Below, one piece after another: positions 12,701 through 27,700 of a stretch of DNA of 64,000 nucleotides. Position 1 is the stretch's first letter. Each line of letters opens with the position of its first letter. The notes beneath the pieces were generated by a model. The model made no database searches, was not told the origin of the DNA, and was given only the letters and a program-made list of their open reading frames with translations. Source of the stretch: Mactra quadrangularis (taxonomy: Eukaryota; Mollusca; Bivalvia; Venerida; Mactridae); the NCBI GenBank assembly GCA_025267735.1, contig CM046295.1, positions 16,637,592-16,701,591 on the forward strand. The letters run 5' to 3'. The translations under genes and the position numbers were made by a program.

Positions 12701-15700
12701 GACAATCTTATCTGATCCTGACTTAAGTCTGGTGTTAAGTTTTGACTTTATCAATGTTCCATAGCTACGTTGTTAAATCTGTCGAATTTAAATCGGTAAT
12801 GTGTAAATCGTTTATAGTATGATGTAATACATGTACAATATTTTAGCTATTACTTATAGACACATCACGCAAACACATTAAATATCAATACACAAAGTCC
12901 TCGTGTTATCCTTGTACAAACAGGCTACGAAAGTAAAGCAAAAAGAGGTTGATGTAATATATATGTAGAGTTTGAAAAACAAAACAAAATCACTCTGCAG
13001 GCTAAGCTTTCATGACTAATTAGAAAGCAGCCAAATAATTGGATTTGTAAGACTATCACTGAAAAGGTAAATCCATATTTTCTTATTTAAATTCTGCATT
13101 TCGTTGCTTTGTAACATCCACTGATACATAATTTGAATTGTTTGCTTTTATTTTGCATTCAAACCTCAATTTTGTTGTTGGATAGCTTTAATCGCATTTA
13201 CACGCATTTTTATTTGTTCGCCTTTATTTGAATGCCATTTCTTCTATGAGTCATGTAATTTGAATTCTGTTATAATTGCCAGTAGCATAGCACTTTAATG
13301 CAACAAAAACTGTCATGTAAACTGGCAAACTATGTGACTTGCTTGAAGGTAACTTGCTGGTCTGGATAACCTGTACATATTTATTAAGTATTGGTCATCA
13401 AACATTTCTAATGAGTTAAATATATTCTAATTGTTCGCGGCCTACTCAAATGACATCTCCGAATTAAAGCATTGGGCGCAGCCATATAGAAATTTTTGAC
13501 TTATGTCACCTGTTTAATACTTAAGTCACCTCCCTAGGTGACTTAAGTTTTGTCTTAAGTTTATGTTTCAAAATCGACTTAATTTTATTTGTGAAACAGT
13601 GATAAGATAAATACTAGACTTAAGCAACAACTTCAGTTTAAAAATGAACTTCAGTTGTTTTGTGAAAGTGGCCCTTGGACATTTCCTTGTTAAACAAAAT
13701 GGCTCGGGTATGTTAAAACCATTTTATGTAAAATTGTGGCTATGAGCAAAGTCTGCTTTATCTATTAATTTTGGGGGTGAAACAATAAAACAACCTATCG
13801 GTCAGTTTAATTCAGCAAACATTGGGACTTACACTTCCCCGCTGACTTGATACTATATAGTAATTATATATTAATTCAATCATCCCCCGTAAATAAATAC
13901 AGATATCTCTTTTGATTAATCGTGAATACAAAAGTAATGCAGTGAGTATAAACCAGTTAAGTGGGATAAATGTATGCACCACTGACAAATTAATGAAATT
14001 TATCTATAAATATGTATTAAAAGGGGCAATATAATAAGTTTGCAATGCATATCGTTTATTCAAAAAACTTTGGACACGCTAAAATCGGAGAAATGAGGTA
14101 CAATAGTCAGTTATTTTTCCCTTGTATACTCTTCTAATAGGTAGATTCAATCAGTTGAAGTACTCGGATTTTACTTTTACTTTTCAATGTCAATTTGCCA
14201 CAATTAATCTTAAATAAAAAAAAATGTAAATCATTTAATTTGTTTAAAAATCAAGCTGAGTATTGTTAAGGTAAAGAACTATATACCTTTGATCACTCCT
14301 GGTAATATCTTAATAAACAAGAAAGATATTTGACGAAATATTTTATAATCCTTACATAGGAATTAAATGATAAAATCCGAGGGTTCCAACTGTAAGGACC
14401 TACTTACCATTTGGATTGCCTCAGATTTTATCAAGGAAAGATAACTGACAAAAGTCCTTCATTGCGGTGATTTATGTTAACAATAAAACATAACAGAAGT
14501 CTTGATATTGTTAGAAATCTGTGAAATATGATATCATAACCATACAATCAATACAACATATATCATATAGCATTGATTTACATAAATAAAGAAAATACTG
14601 TAAACTGGTGTAAATACGACTTAAAGTACAGTTTAAAGTCTGCTTCCATATACAATGTACATATTTAGCTGAATTTACAATTTCATATAACACTTGGTCA
14701 TTGAAATCTCCTTCATGCAGGTGATTCCACACAGTACCAATTTAATACACCTGGGTGGAGTGGAACATTTGCAGATAATTTGTTTGCTCATATTAATCAG
14801 CAATGCCCCTACTTGGGTTCGAACCCGGAACCTCTCAATCCCTAAGCGGGCGTCCTACCACTGGACCGCAGTTTTTATTTTAAAGTGTTATATTACTTAA
14901 ATATGAATTGTATAATTTAAAGCCCTATTTACAAAAGTATGGACTGCAAAGAAAATAGACACATATAATCAATTTCAATGACCTCTATAGAAAATTACAT
15001 TTTAACAAACCAAAATCGCAAACATATTAAATTTGTTTAATGCGGTGAATGAAAATAATTCAAGGTAGTCTTTAAAACCGCAAAAATTTCGAGCATTGCT
15101 AAATGTGTCATACTTACAGGAAAATTTCAACAATACGAGATCTGCCTTCACAATTTATGCGATGATAAATAATTCCTCGAAAAATTGTCACAATAAAATA
15201 CAGTTCAATCCAAAAGTTCGTCGACAATAAATCCTACTTTAATTTACAGTCGTTCACAGTTATCCATTAAAAAGAAAAAAAGTCATCCGAGAAAGTTCTA
15301 AAATCAACATTGATAAGGGACTTTAGTCAGTTATTTCCCCTTGTATACTCTTCAAAATAAGTAGGTCTTATTAGTTGGATTACTCGGATTTTACCCTTAC
15401 TTTTCAATGTTAATTTGCCAAATTTAATCTTAAATAACTTTTTTGTATATCATTAAATTTGTTTGAAATTCAAGCTAATTATTTTTAAGATGAGGAACTA
15501 TATACATTCCATCACTTCTGTTAATATCTTCATAAACAAGAAAGATATTAGAAGAAATATTTTGTTACCCTTACATAGGAATTCAATGATAAAATCCGAG
15601 GATTCCAATTGTAAGGACCTACTTACCAATTGGATTGCTTCAGATTTTATCAGGGAAAGATAACTGACTAAAGTCCCTAATTAGTGTATCAACATTATGA

Positions 15701-18700
15701 TTGAAACTATGTTACATAAATAAGCTTTAATTATAGTAAACATTTCTTGCGGTAAACATGATCGTTTTTTCCCTCAAAGTTCCTTAGGTCAAAGAACTTT
15801 TGGAGTGAACTGTATAACATTGGTAATGTTTCATGTGTATACCTCGATAGTTTTTACTACTTATAGAGAAAATCACAGGTGGTTAACAAAAATAAGGCAT
15901 ACAATTCCAGACGTAAAATATTGATATTTATGATAGAGCTTAGAGTTGTTCTATGATTTGGCTCACATTACAATGCGACTGTAGAATCTTTATTTGATAT
16001 AGTAAAAGATATTAGCGGGTGCTGTACGCGGCGAGTTTTCATTAACGTTTTACATATCTGGCGAACCACCCGACCAGCTCAATTGGTAGCTAGCGAGTCT
16101 ACTAATGGAGAGGTCTCGGGCGGGGTATACTTTAGTTGAAATTGGTCATGAAATAATTTCTACGCCATTCTCCCTCCTACCACTGATTCTAAATCATGTA
16201 GAGCAGTTAGCATTCACTAACTTTTGGCTATAGAGCTATCAAACATCGTATATTTATTAATTATTTAAGGTATCGTGTTGAAAAGGACAAGAATGGCCGA
16301 TTGTTATGTGACAACAATGAAATGAAAGAAAAGATAGCCGACCTTGAGAAACAACTGACCTTGGCTAAATCATCAGTCCAAGGACCTCAACAACAACTGA
16401 ACTCTTTAGAGGCGGAGCTCTTTAGAGAGAAAACCAAAACTTGCGATCTTGGAAAATCGTAAGTTTGAAATTATCTTAAGCTCTGTTTTATTTCTAGAAA
16501 TCGTAAGTCTGTAGAATTTGATCTTAAGATGGTTTTTTATCGTAAGTTTAATCTATGTTAATATTATTGTTAAATATTATATTTTAATGTCTTTTTCAAG
16601 AAACGTACGATCATATCTATCGTAGTCATACCTCACGATAAAAATCAGCAAAATCAAAGTACTGACCGTACTCATTGGACGGCGCTACTGAAATTGTGAA
16701 AAAAAACTGATTATGGCTCTACGCTTTTGTAAAGCCTTAAAAATATACAATGTTGGGTTTTTATTGGGGTTTGCGGTAAATCGTGCGAACCTTATAGCCA
16801 ACCGCTAATAATAGACTCCATGTCTTCTATAATCTATTCTTAGTAACATCATCACACTTAGGATGTTCATTCCCTTGGACTAAGACTATAACCATATCGC
16901 CCGAGTAATCCGCATAAGATTTTGTAGTGTTTTGAATCGAACTGGCTCGGATTTGTTCATAAGAGCCGCAGAACCTTCTGATTGTGAATTCTTTTCGATA
17001 CCTTGATTGACAAACGTCAAAGCTTTCAATTTGATTATTCTTTTCAGACTTGACAACGAGAAAGCTAAGATCAGAAAACTTCAAGATAAAATTAAAGATT
17101 TGGAAAGTCAGGTTGATTTTAACGAACAAATGAAGAACGAGTCGAACAGAGACGCTGGAAGTAAGTTTTCTATGGGATTAACACCGAATCAAAACCCGGG
17201 TCATTAGCGCAGTTGGTAGTAAATGTTATTAGTAGAAGCAGTGGTCCAGTGGTAAGACGCGCGCTAAGGGATCGAGAGGTCCTGGGTTCGAAACCCACCA
17301 GGGGCACTGCTAATTTCCTTGAGCAAGAAATTTACCTGCGATTGCTTCACTCCACCCATGTGTAAATGGGTACCTGCGAGGATGGTATAATTCCGCTGCG
17401 CCAATTTGTCGGCTGCACTAATAAGGGAGATTGATAGATAGATACCAGTAGCCCAGTGACCAGGGGTAATTGCTGTAAAGTCGGTGAACATGCGTAAGCA
17501 TGAAACTCAGACTATAAAATGTAATTACATATTATAGTTGGTAGCGCGCCGGGATTTGGAATCTCTTGTCCCGCATGGGGTACGGGTTCAAATCCCACCC
17601 GGGGAGGTTATACCCTTCCATAAAAATTTGACAATAATGTCAATTTTCCTCCATTGATTAGATATGGAGAAGTTTCCGGCCTTGTGGAAGGGTAGGTGAT
17701 TACTAGTTATAGACAATGGTCCAGGATAGCTAGTTTAGATGCGCTGGGCTATGTAAAATGACCTAAATTGTGTTGACACGGCACTTACAGGTTCTGGCGC
17801 TTTTAGATCATTTGTAAAGTATGTCAACAAAGTCACTCATTGAATGAAATGTGTATCTATGTTTTGTTTATATTTACTTGCTCGTATATTTAACGTGATT
17901 TATGTTTTCTGTTCTTTCTGTTCTCTATGTCTATAACTATGTACTTGTTTTCTTTTGTTTATTATACCCCCGCTTCGAAGAAGAGGGGGGTATACTGTTT
18001 TACCCTTGTCCGTGCGTCCGTCCGTCCGTTACGAAATTTCCGTCGCAGTTTTCTCAGCAACTATATCATGCAGCAGCCTAATACTTTGCATATTGCTTCA
18101 TCCCATAGTCCCATATGGTGTAAAGCGATTTCATGCTCCTTGCTCATCTACTTCCTGTTTGTCGCATATTTTTAGATTTTGGCGGGGGTATCACTAGTGA
18201 GCATTAGCTCACAGATTTACTTGTTTACTCATACATTGTCTGTAAACATGTAACTTATGAAACTCTCAACAACTGGAGGTAATAAAAGTATATATAACTT
18301 ATTAGACACCTACTTCCGTCAGTGACTGACAACTGTCCTACAATATTTAGAATCAGTAATACATTGTAGGAGGGTGAATAGTCGTAGAAATTATTTCTTG
18401 ACCAAATCTATTAGCCTCAACTTGATACTAAACCTACGTTCATGCGATTTTATTTGTGCGCTGCATTCAGCATTATTGTCTGCTAAGTAGACACGATTCG
18501 GACATTGACTATTTCTCGTTAAATTTCGGATACTTTATTAGGGATAAATGTGTCTGAACGACTAAAATTAAAGTATTTACTGTAATTATTTTACATAGTT
18601 TCTTTGACTTAAGCCTATATATGGAAAAATGTTCATTGAAAACAGAATTATCCGATATCCTGAACAATACATCGGGCGCCGCCATTCTTCTTCTTTGCCT

Positions 18701-21700
18701 GACGTACTTTTACCCGTCAAAGTACGACTGGGAACCAGGCAACTTGTTTTGTGGTGTAGTCTCTTTAAGTTGTTTCTAGCTGGACTTCTGAGTTAGTACT
18801 GGTTAGACTTTAAGTTGGTACTGGTTAGACTTTACGTTGGTACAGGTTAAATTTCCAAGTTGGTACTGGTTAAACTTCATAAATATATCGCTGGTTTTTC
18901 TACATCCACATTAATATTTAACTAACACAAGTTGACACTTTACAAGTTACTTTATTTTAAGTACTTTTTGTATATACATAAAATTATAAAATTAAATCTA
19001 AATAACAACAAATTATCCGAAATGTATTAAATCTAAAGTTCGTCTAACCTTTGTCTAACCCCGTTTACACGGGTTACAGAGTTTTTATACCCAGAGGGAT
19101 CCGTCAGATCCTATTCTACCGGATTCTGTTTTCACCGGATCGGGATCCGGTGAACTTTTAACCTAGAGTCCGGTACACCGGACTTAGTAAATATTCGCAA
19201 TTTGCGACCTGTTTACCTAGATAGTGAACGAGTTTGTTATTGGCACATTAATACGTGACCCCTAATTTATCCACGTGTAACAAACAATCGTTCATTAAAA
19301 GAGATTTGATTAATTAATTAATGCAATAAAGAAAAAAATAATAGACTTCATAATGAAATAAGCATTTCTTTGTAAAACATCTTGCGCTAACACCGTGTTT
19401 TAAAGAAGACCATCTGCGACCGTATCGCGAAAGAATATTTTACTGATTGTTAATATCTTTAATGTTTTTGTACTCGGATAATTAAAACAAAAAACCTGAC
19501 AGCCTGATAGCTTATATAAGAGTATATCTAATTAGGCATCTATTGATGGCGAGTATTAATCATTTCGAGTTTGTCACGTAATATTGTAACGGCTGTCAAT
19601 TTCATTTAAGTATTAATTAACATAACGTCATTCATCGAACAATGAAATAAATAAAACTAAATTCTTAAGAACTGATTGAATCAGGAAAAAGTTTATTTTT
19701 TAAATGCAACATCGGGGACGACAATCGGTCAATTTCATCTTGAATATACAGTACCTACCAAAAGTTTGGAGACATTTTCACTTTGTAGGCCTACTGCATA
19801 GTTTTTATCTAAAATTTGATAACTGTTAATTTTGAAATTCTCTTTAGTTTTGCTTTACTTTTTGGCTAGCATCATATTTATAGCTAAGATTACAAAAATA
19901 GCTTAAAAACTATGAACAGAAAAATAATTGCAATAAACATGATTTTTGATACTTCAGGATGTCAGATGGTGAATTTTATTAATATGCTGCATTTATAAAA
20001 CAAATGTAAAATGATCCTACAAAAATAATCATCCAAATTCAAAAATCGTAGTAAATTTCTTATGTCTCCAAACTATTTGTGGGTAATTGTACGTATACAG
20101 TGCATTTCAGATGAAAGGATTATAGTGCCAACCGAAATTTCTCGGACAAATATGTTTCTTTTCAAAAAAAAACTAATCATGCATAACCATAATTTTTCAA
20201 GTGCGCCCGACGAGCTAAAAGGCAATAATTATTGGGCTATTTATGTTTACATATATGTTCTGTTCTGTTCTGTTCTGTTCTGTTCTGTTCTGTTCTGTTC
20301 TGTTCTGTTCTGTTCTGTTCTGTTCTGTTCTGTTCTGTTCTGTTCTGTTCTGTTCTGTTCTGTTCTGTTCTGTTCTGTTCTGTTCTGTTCTGTTCTGTTC
20401 TGTTCTGTTCTGTTCTGTTCTGTTCAAGTAAACATACTTCATTCGAGCGACCCACTTTCCATATATGGTAAAAGATGCCCGGATGAAGTGACGTGGGTTA
20501 TACACCGTGTATATGGCGAATAAAAACGATATAATGCTAAGCGGCCCGGCACTTAACCGTACAAACTCTAGAATAGAAAATTCGATAATATTAATTTATG
20601 AATTATGTCAACAATTTGTGGTTTGTTTGTTTCTTTTTCACGTGGTAACTAGCTTTGTTCAGTATGCAGATGAATTCCAGTGAATATCGTGAACATAAAC
20701 AGTAAATATTGCGAATTATAATTCAGATAATATCTTATCAAATCTTCAATCTAGACGCAATATTGAATTGATGCAACATCAGGCATGATATACCACGTGA
20801 CCCGGACACGTCATGTTGGAAATCAATCTGATTAAAACCTGATCTAATTTTTTTCGCTCGCCTACTCGCTAATTTAGATCTGGTCGTTTTCAAACCAGGG
20901 TCACGTTCAGGTGACCTTTTCTAATCATTATATTCATGACAAAATTGTTATGATTAGTACTTGTTTATATCGTCTACGTCACGCAATTTGAAATGAACCG
21001 TCCAATCGCAGACTGTCACATAATACCGCTGTTAAATTAGCTCGCAAACCTTCGTCTAGATGAAAGCTACGCATTGATTGGTCTACAATAAGGTTATCTT
21101 GACGTGACCCTCCATTAAGATAGTAGAGATCCTGTACGACAACGCTCTACAGGATATCTGTTAACGGAGATAAGTTATAAAAATCAAAGCCAGTGGTGCT
21201 TTTCAAAAAATGTTTAAGATAAAACATATCCAACTATTTGTCCTTTATCGATAAGCCTGATAGGGTAGTGAGCGCTATATAGAAATAAGAAGGACGTTGG
21301 TACTTAATCTAATATAACTTGAATTTAAAGTTATTTATCATTCTATCCCATTCAGTTTCAAATAATTCAATTCAACCCCTTTCTTGTGGTATATATTTTT
21401 TAAAAATTGAAAAATAAATAGTTGGGGGAATTTTGAGTTAAAAATGTTAACCCTATTTTATATGAATTTTAGTGCAAAATGCAATTTTTTTACCTCAACA
21501 TTTGCAATAGTTTGTCTAATTTCTTTTTTACTATTTAAAAATCATTTCTATCCCAATCGGATTCAATAACTACAGTCTTTTCTTTAAAAAGTGGTATATG
21601 TTTCATAATTTTTGAAGAATATTTAGTAGGGGGAATTAGCGAATTAGTTTAGTAAGTATTGTTTTTTTCTTTCTTTCGGGAGATTCCGTTTCGCCGTACG

Positions 21701-24700
21701 GAAACTGACGAAGATAGCCGAACGGCCGATAGCATACGACGCTCTTTCGCTACCGATCTTATCTGCGGTCAAATATATTATTTCTTATCTAGCATTATGA
21801 TCAAAGCCACAAAATAAAGATATATTTATCAAAAGTAAACTTGATAGTTAACTGCATGCTTTACCAACATGCAATTATCAAAATATCACATGCCTATAAA
21901 AGACAAAATTAATTGTTCAAATCATTCTGATATGGGTTTGTAGTGTCCATGGATTTAAAAAAGTAGAGTACTTATATAAGATCACACTATATGATTCATT
22001 TTTATGTCTAAAACTCGTGTTCGTTAGCGGTGTAAAAATGGGTGAATTTTCCTTGCAGTCAAAAATCTCGTACTTTAAATAAAGGGCTTTACAGATACAA
22101 GATATTTTAGAAGTATTTTATTCTATTTCAAGTTTACTTGTTACTATCGTACGGTAATGTATAATTTGTGATTTGTTTCATATTTTTACAAAAGTTACAC
22201 AGTAAAATAAGTATTTATGTGGAATATGCATTATCTAATTTAATAAAATGATGCTGTTATAAATGGGTTATTGATCAAATGAATTACAAAAAATCAGACG
22301 ACTTTTAGCTCATAAAACTTCTAAAAAATAATTAATTCACACATAGCTGAGAAAAGAATACTGATGACTGTACATGCATTTACTCGTCTTATTTGTCTAC
22401 GCATACAATTAAATGCTGTTTCACATTATAAAATTTGCCTTGTCTTCACAATATGTATTTCTCCTTTTTCATTCTTAATTTCTTGTATGACTTAAAATGC
22501 ATTGATGAAATTTATAACACTCTTTATTGGACCCCTGTTGGTGCGTATATCAACATCCAAGCGGGTGTCATTTTATACAAAGGCCCCTTTATAAACAGGA
22601 TCCTTGTTTTATGACAGGATACTACAATCATTATCACACCATCCAGGTCGTAAAACATATACAGGGTAGCGAGGATGATATAGATCTTTATTTCTTTAAA
22701 CAATTATCTGTGAAAGGCTATCTGTCTTTTTTGTCCGTGTTTGTTTTATGGAATTTTTAAGTAATGAAAAATAGCCAGTATACTTTTAACGGTTATATTT
22801 AAGCACCTATTCTATACATATATCTACGAATTAATTGATGTTCCAGATAGTTGTCTTTATATGAAATTATATTATACATTGTCTGCATTTTATGTTCAGC
22901 TATTGCGTTCATATTTGCCTTTCTGAGTTACAGCGACTATTAAGTGTACAATTAATATACACATTGATTGATGTTTTTAATTGTCATTGAAATAGTTATT
23001 TTATATTTTATAATATTATAAGAATTAATGTGTACATTTACTTACACTGGTGCAAATGTAATAAAAACAAGATGCAATGAAAATTATATGTATGACACTT
23101 ATCTTATAAAGTGTAGTTTTTTTCATAAAAAGAAATGTAAATAAAACTCCATGGAATCTATTTTTATTCTTACCGCTCACTGTCTCTAATTTATAAGCTT
23201 GCATGAAAGTATAACAAATCAAATGTTGGTACTAGACGTCATGCAGCGTCTATCACGTGATATATTGATGGGGGTTGATCAGTTTTATCAATCTATGATC
23301 ACAGCAGGGTGTCATATCGGAAATTTCCGAACAATACCGAGCGCAACAACGGAGGCTCTGATTTTATCGAGTAGTCAAATTAGTAAGTTACGAAAGGACA
23401 AATAGTTGGATATGATCATCGTAAGTCAAAAATCTCTCTCCCTCTTTCTCTCTTTCTCTCCAAGAAGTTTTATTACAAAGTTGAATTGAAGTGACAAGTA
23501 AGGCGTTGCCTAAAGAATCAATGGAATATTCTGTAACATCTTATTTAGACGAATCAAAATAACTTTAAAAAATGTTTTAGAGAGTTCTCAATTTAAAACT
23601 CGTGCCAAAATTTTGTTCGACCATGCCAATTCTTACTTAACATGTTTGTACTAAATGTCAAGAAGCCGCCCGGCGTGGGTCGATTCCCGGGCGGGGCATA
23701 CTTTCGTGGAGCTTGGTCATGAATTTTTTTCTACGGCCAGTCTCCCTTCTACCAACGATTTTCAATTATTTAGGGCAGTTGTCAGTCACTGACGAAAGTA
23801 TGCGCTTAGTAGTCGGTTAACAGCTAAATCCAGAAATCCGGGAGGAGTGAGTAGGTTGACTGGCCGCCGTTATATGACTTTATGTGTTGCTACGGCCGTT
23901 AAACCAAACAAACAAACAAACAAACTAACTAACTGTCAATTTTGATACAATGTTCTAAAATAGTGTAACATGTTTTGTCCTTGCATGTCGACTGTCAACG
24001 GAACATGCATTGATCCTGCTGATTTAAATACTCACTGTTGTACTTCTTGAGTCGAGAACTATAAAACTAAAAGCCAGTATTTATGTACAGAACTTATCAG
24101 AATGTCTAGTATCTTGATCAGCGGGGATTAAAATATGCGCCTTTGATAGTTAAACAAAAGTTTACCGTAGCACATTTGTGTTATTAACATACCTAACTTT
24201 TAGACCCATCCACTCTACCATTTTACTCCAGGAAAACCAAGAAAAACCAAAAAGCTGCAAACTGTGTAGATAGTTAGCACCTCAGCAGGATTACTAATTA
24301 TACCCTGGCAGTGACCCTAAATTTTTCACGGTGTATTATCTTCTCACATCTGTTTGGATCAAGCTTATCAGATACAGGGCATGATAACATTGTAACATTT
24401 ATTATATAAATAATAAGAAATTCTAAGTGAAGTAAAAAACAAGTACATGCATTTATTTGATTGGATTTTTTCCTGTAATGAAATGATTACTAAGTAATAT
24501 GAGAAATGAAAGAAAATATGCATAAATTAGTTGGTACGAAACTATTTCTACATTTTTTTTGCAGACAGAAAAAAGTTCTTTTTAATGATAGTTTCTGCTA
24601 GAGTAGCCAAAAAATACGATGAAAATTTAAGTCTGCACATTTTACACAGAAACACCATAGTATAATAAAATTGCATGTAAAGTAACAATTGTGCTGGGTT

Positions 24701-27700
24701 AAAAATTTCTTTCCTATCTTTGGTGCTGTTTACATAAAAATAAATTTTGTCAATTAAACACCATAAGAGCTTAACAACATTTTTCTGGCAAACAAAACCC
24801 TAAACATTTTATGATGATTTATCGTTCCCAATTTATGATATCTATTTGTCATTTTAATGACTAGGATGTTTTACATATCACAAGGCAAAATTAAGGCTAT
24901 TTTTGTTCTGATGAGTCCGGTTGATATCCATAATGTGGTATGAACTGGCAGCCAAAAGGGCTCATCTGCGTTGTCATATGGAAGTCAGTACAATATAACA
25001 CCATGTGATAATTAAAATGAAATACTATGATACTCGTTTACAGTATAACATTTTTACCGGATAAGCGTTTTGTTCCCAATCAGAATAAACTAATTGCCAT
25101 GCATCAATAAGGGCTCATCAACACATATTGTAGTACTGGGGGTATTCATTCATAATTTCATATTTTTAACATTTTTTTCAGTTTCACTTGTCCGATTGTC
25201 TTGAAAATTGTTGGATAATTTCAATTAGATAATACAATATGAAAAATCTGTATTTAACCAGTGCATTGAAAATGTAACTCGCATGTGTGTATTTTAAAAT
25301 GAAATATTACTCAAATTTAGTAAAAAATGACTTATTGTCAGATACATAGGCTATTTTGAAACTGATGATCGAAGGGAATTTTGTTCGCAATTTACAATAT
25401 TATTTAACACTTTAAAGCATAACAAGTAAAATATTGCTGCGAAATGCAGCACAGGGATTGTCACGGCAAACAAAAAAGAATTATTAAGTATAATCTAAAG
25501 GTAACTCCAAAAATCATTATATTGAATTGCCATGTTAATATCTTTCAGTAATAAAAAGGTAACTTGTTATAAAACGTTTTCCTGTTCAAATGTAACATTC
25601 TCGTTCCCATAGCCAAGTTAGATTCTCGATACTAGTAAGATCGAGAATCTTGATAACCGCAGAGTACGAGAATGGTCTTGATCTAGACATCATCTTTATG
25701 CCGACAGGATGTTTGTTTTCAGTCGGATTTATTTCCAGTAATGCATAATTGCATGACGCTTAAAAAGATCGGCAAAAAGGAAAACATAGCCTTTCAAAAC
25801 AGACACTATTTACATGACTTATCGCTTCTGTTCAGTCAAATGCTCCTTACAATGCGGATCTGTTCTTTTCAATCCGTGTGACTGTAGGTTCCCAAAAGTG
25901 ATCTGTTTAATAAGGGTCGATCGTTGGTCTATGGGCAAAATGAAGAACAAAACAAAGTACATAAAAAGGGGCCTTTTAACCGCAACAGCTACATCCCAAG
26001 AACAAAACATGACGTAACCGGTTTAAGACCAAAAGATGTGTCATAATAATCATCAGAAAGTTCGTCCACAGATAAGCCTATACCAGACTGTACAGAAGCA
26101 ATATGATGTTGGTTTGCTGTACAAAAAAAAATATGTCTTTATACTGCCAATCCCTCTCTAGAGTGTTACAGGCAGAATTAAGTGCACGTCGGAAAAGGAT
26201 TAATAAAGAAAAAGTTAAAAGATCCTGACAAACAGACATTCCGTAACTGATGACTCGGAACAACTGAACAAATTGACAGCCCAACCCGAGAAAACTCAAT
26301 ATCATACTAACAGATTGACTTGTCCCGACTTTTTGTTGAGTATTCAAAAAGGTTGAGCTGGCTTCGGGTTGAGTTCTCCTGTATCCTTAACCTTAGCTAT
26401 TAGTTAACAGTAGTAACTGGACACGGGGCTGCTATTGATATGTAAAACCAGTGAGTCTTTTTATAGAATACCATGAATTAGTGTACCCTAGGTAAAACCA
26501 TTGATTTAGATTCGCCCCGAAGTAGCAAAGTTAGGATTGCAATTTTTCAACAAATGCGAGTTTTAGAAAGAATTAAACACGTTACATATAGTTAAGCATT
26601 TTTTCTTGGTCTAACATTGCAACTGTCAATTAACTGGCACACGTTTATAAATTGATATAGGTATTTTTGGTAATTAATTCCATCAAGTAACCCAACAAAA
26701 CATGGCTTCGACGAGCCCATCCACGCACCCCTAATTTGACTTTTTGACGTCCATTTTTTTCATAATGTGACCTCAAATGCATCGTTTTGATTGGCTTTAA
26801 GCAATGGTGTTGACTACACATTGCACAAATCTTGACAATTGTCTATATCGCCGGTCCAACGACCGGCGATAATGATATTGACCTTTACTATGAACCTTTA
26901 AACAGCCAATGAACGTCACCAAATTCCAATACAGCTGCAAAACTTTATACGCATTTGTTGAGCTGCTTTATTTTCATACGTGAAGGACCAGAGATGCACG
27001 TTCGAAAAACTCAATGATTACTTCCTTTTTTGTTAATTTCCGTTTCCTAACTAATGCAAAACTGTCCAACATCTTTGAATTTCGACATTCTGATATTACA
27101 GGCGTGAACATTTATTATTGTTGTTATAAAGTCTGCTTAAAATGACAAAAAGGTATATTATTAAAATATTACGTTTGAATCCTATCAAATTTGTTTTCAA
27201 ATGGAAAAAAACTAACAGTAATAATAATTATTCTAAAAACAATTTCGATATTGGTATTTATATACATGTATTTAAATTTGAGTAATTTCCGAAAACTCTA
27301 TCAATCTTATCTTTTCAAATAAAATATTGGCAAATCTCAGTTATATATCTACTATACACACATTATGATACGCATATTTGTTCTACTGTATCCGTATACT
27401 AAACTGGTCCGCTGGTCCGGTTGGTCCGCAAATTATACCTACCCCTTTACATGTGAGTCGAAAGGATTTGAAGAAATGTATTGATGCAAAACGCTGATTT
27501 TTCGTGTATTGCATTGTTGATAGAAATAGTGTTTATATGCTTTCCCTCAAAATGCTTTTTCGATGAAACTTTTAACGGAAATGGGCTGTACTATGACTGC
27601 ATTAAAACATACAATAAATTGTCGGCAGTGGAAATCGAAAGGATTTATGTCACGTGACTTTTGCCCATTGCTATCAAAGTCTACCCACCACAATATCACA

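Noticed and set aside
17237..17310. Genuine tRNA genes at box-B-like sites (also 16072, 40918, 56035)
   Set aside because: Only SINE heads: they lack a clean cloverleaf and acceptor stem and always continue into the same repeat bodies.
17927..18197. Two overlapping ~80-residue frames (PPLRRRGG...)
   Set aside because: They are shadows of a dispersed 'cccccgcttcgaag' repeat.
20062..20523. Several open frames with FCSVL or NRTEQ repeats
   Set aside because: They are read-through of a perfect (TGTTC)34 array in different frames and strands.
24905..24975. Hammerhead ribozyme core (ctgatgag at 24908)
   Set aside because: No GAAA box with a pairing stem II follows at the needed distance, so the catalytic core is incomplete.
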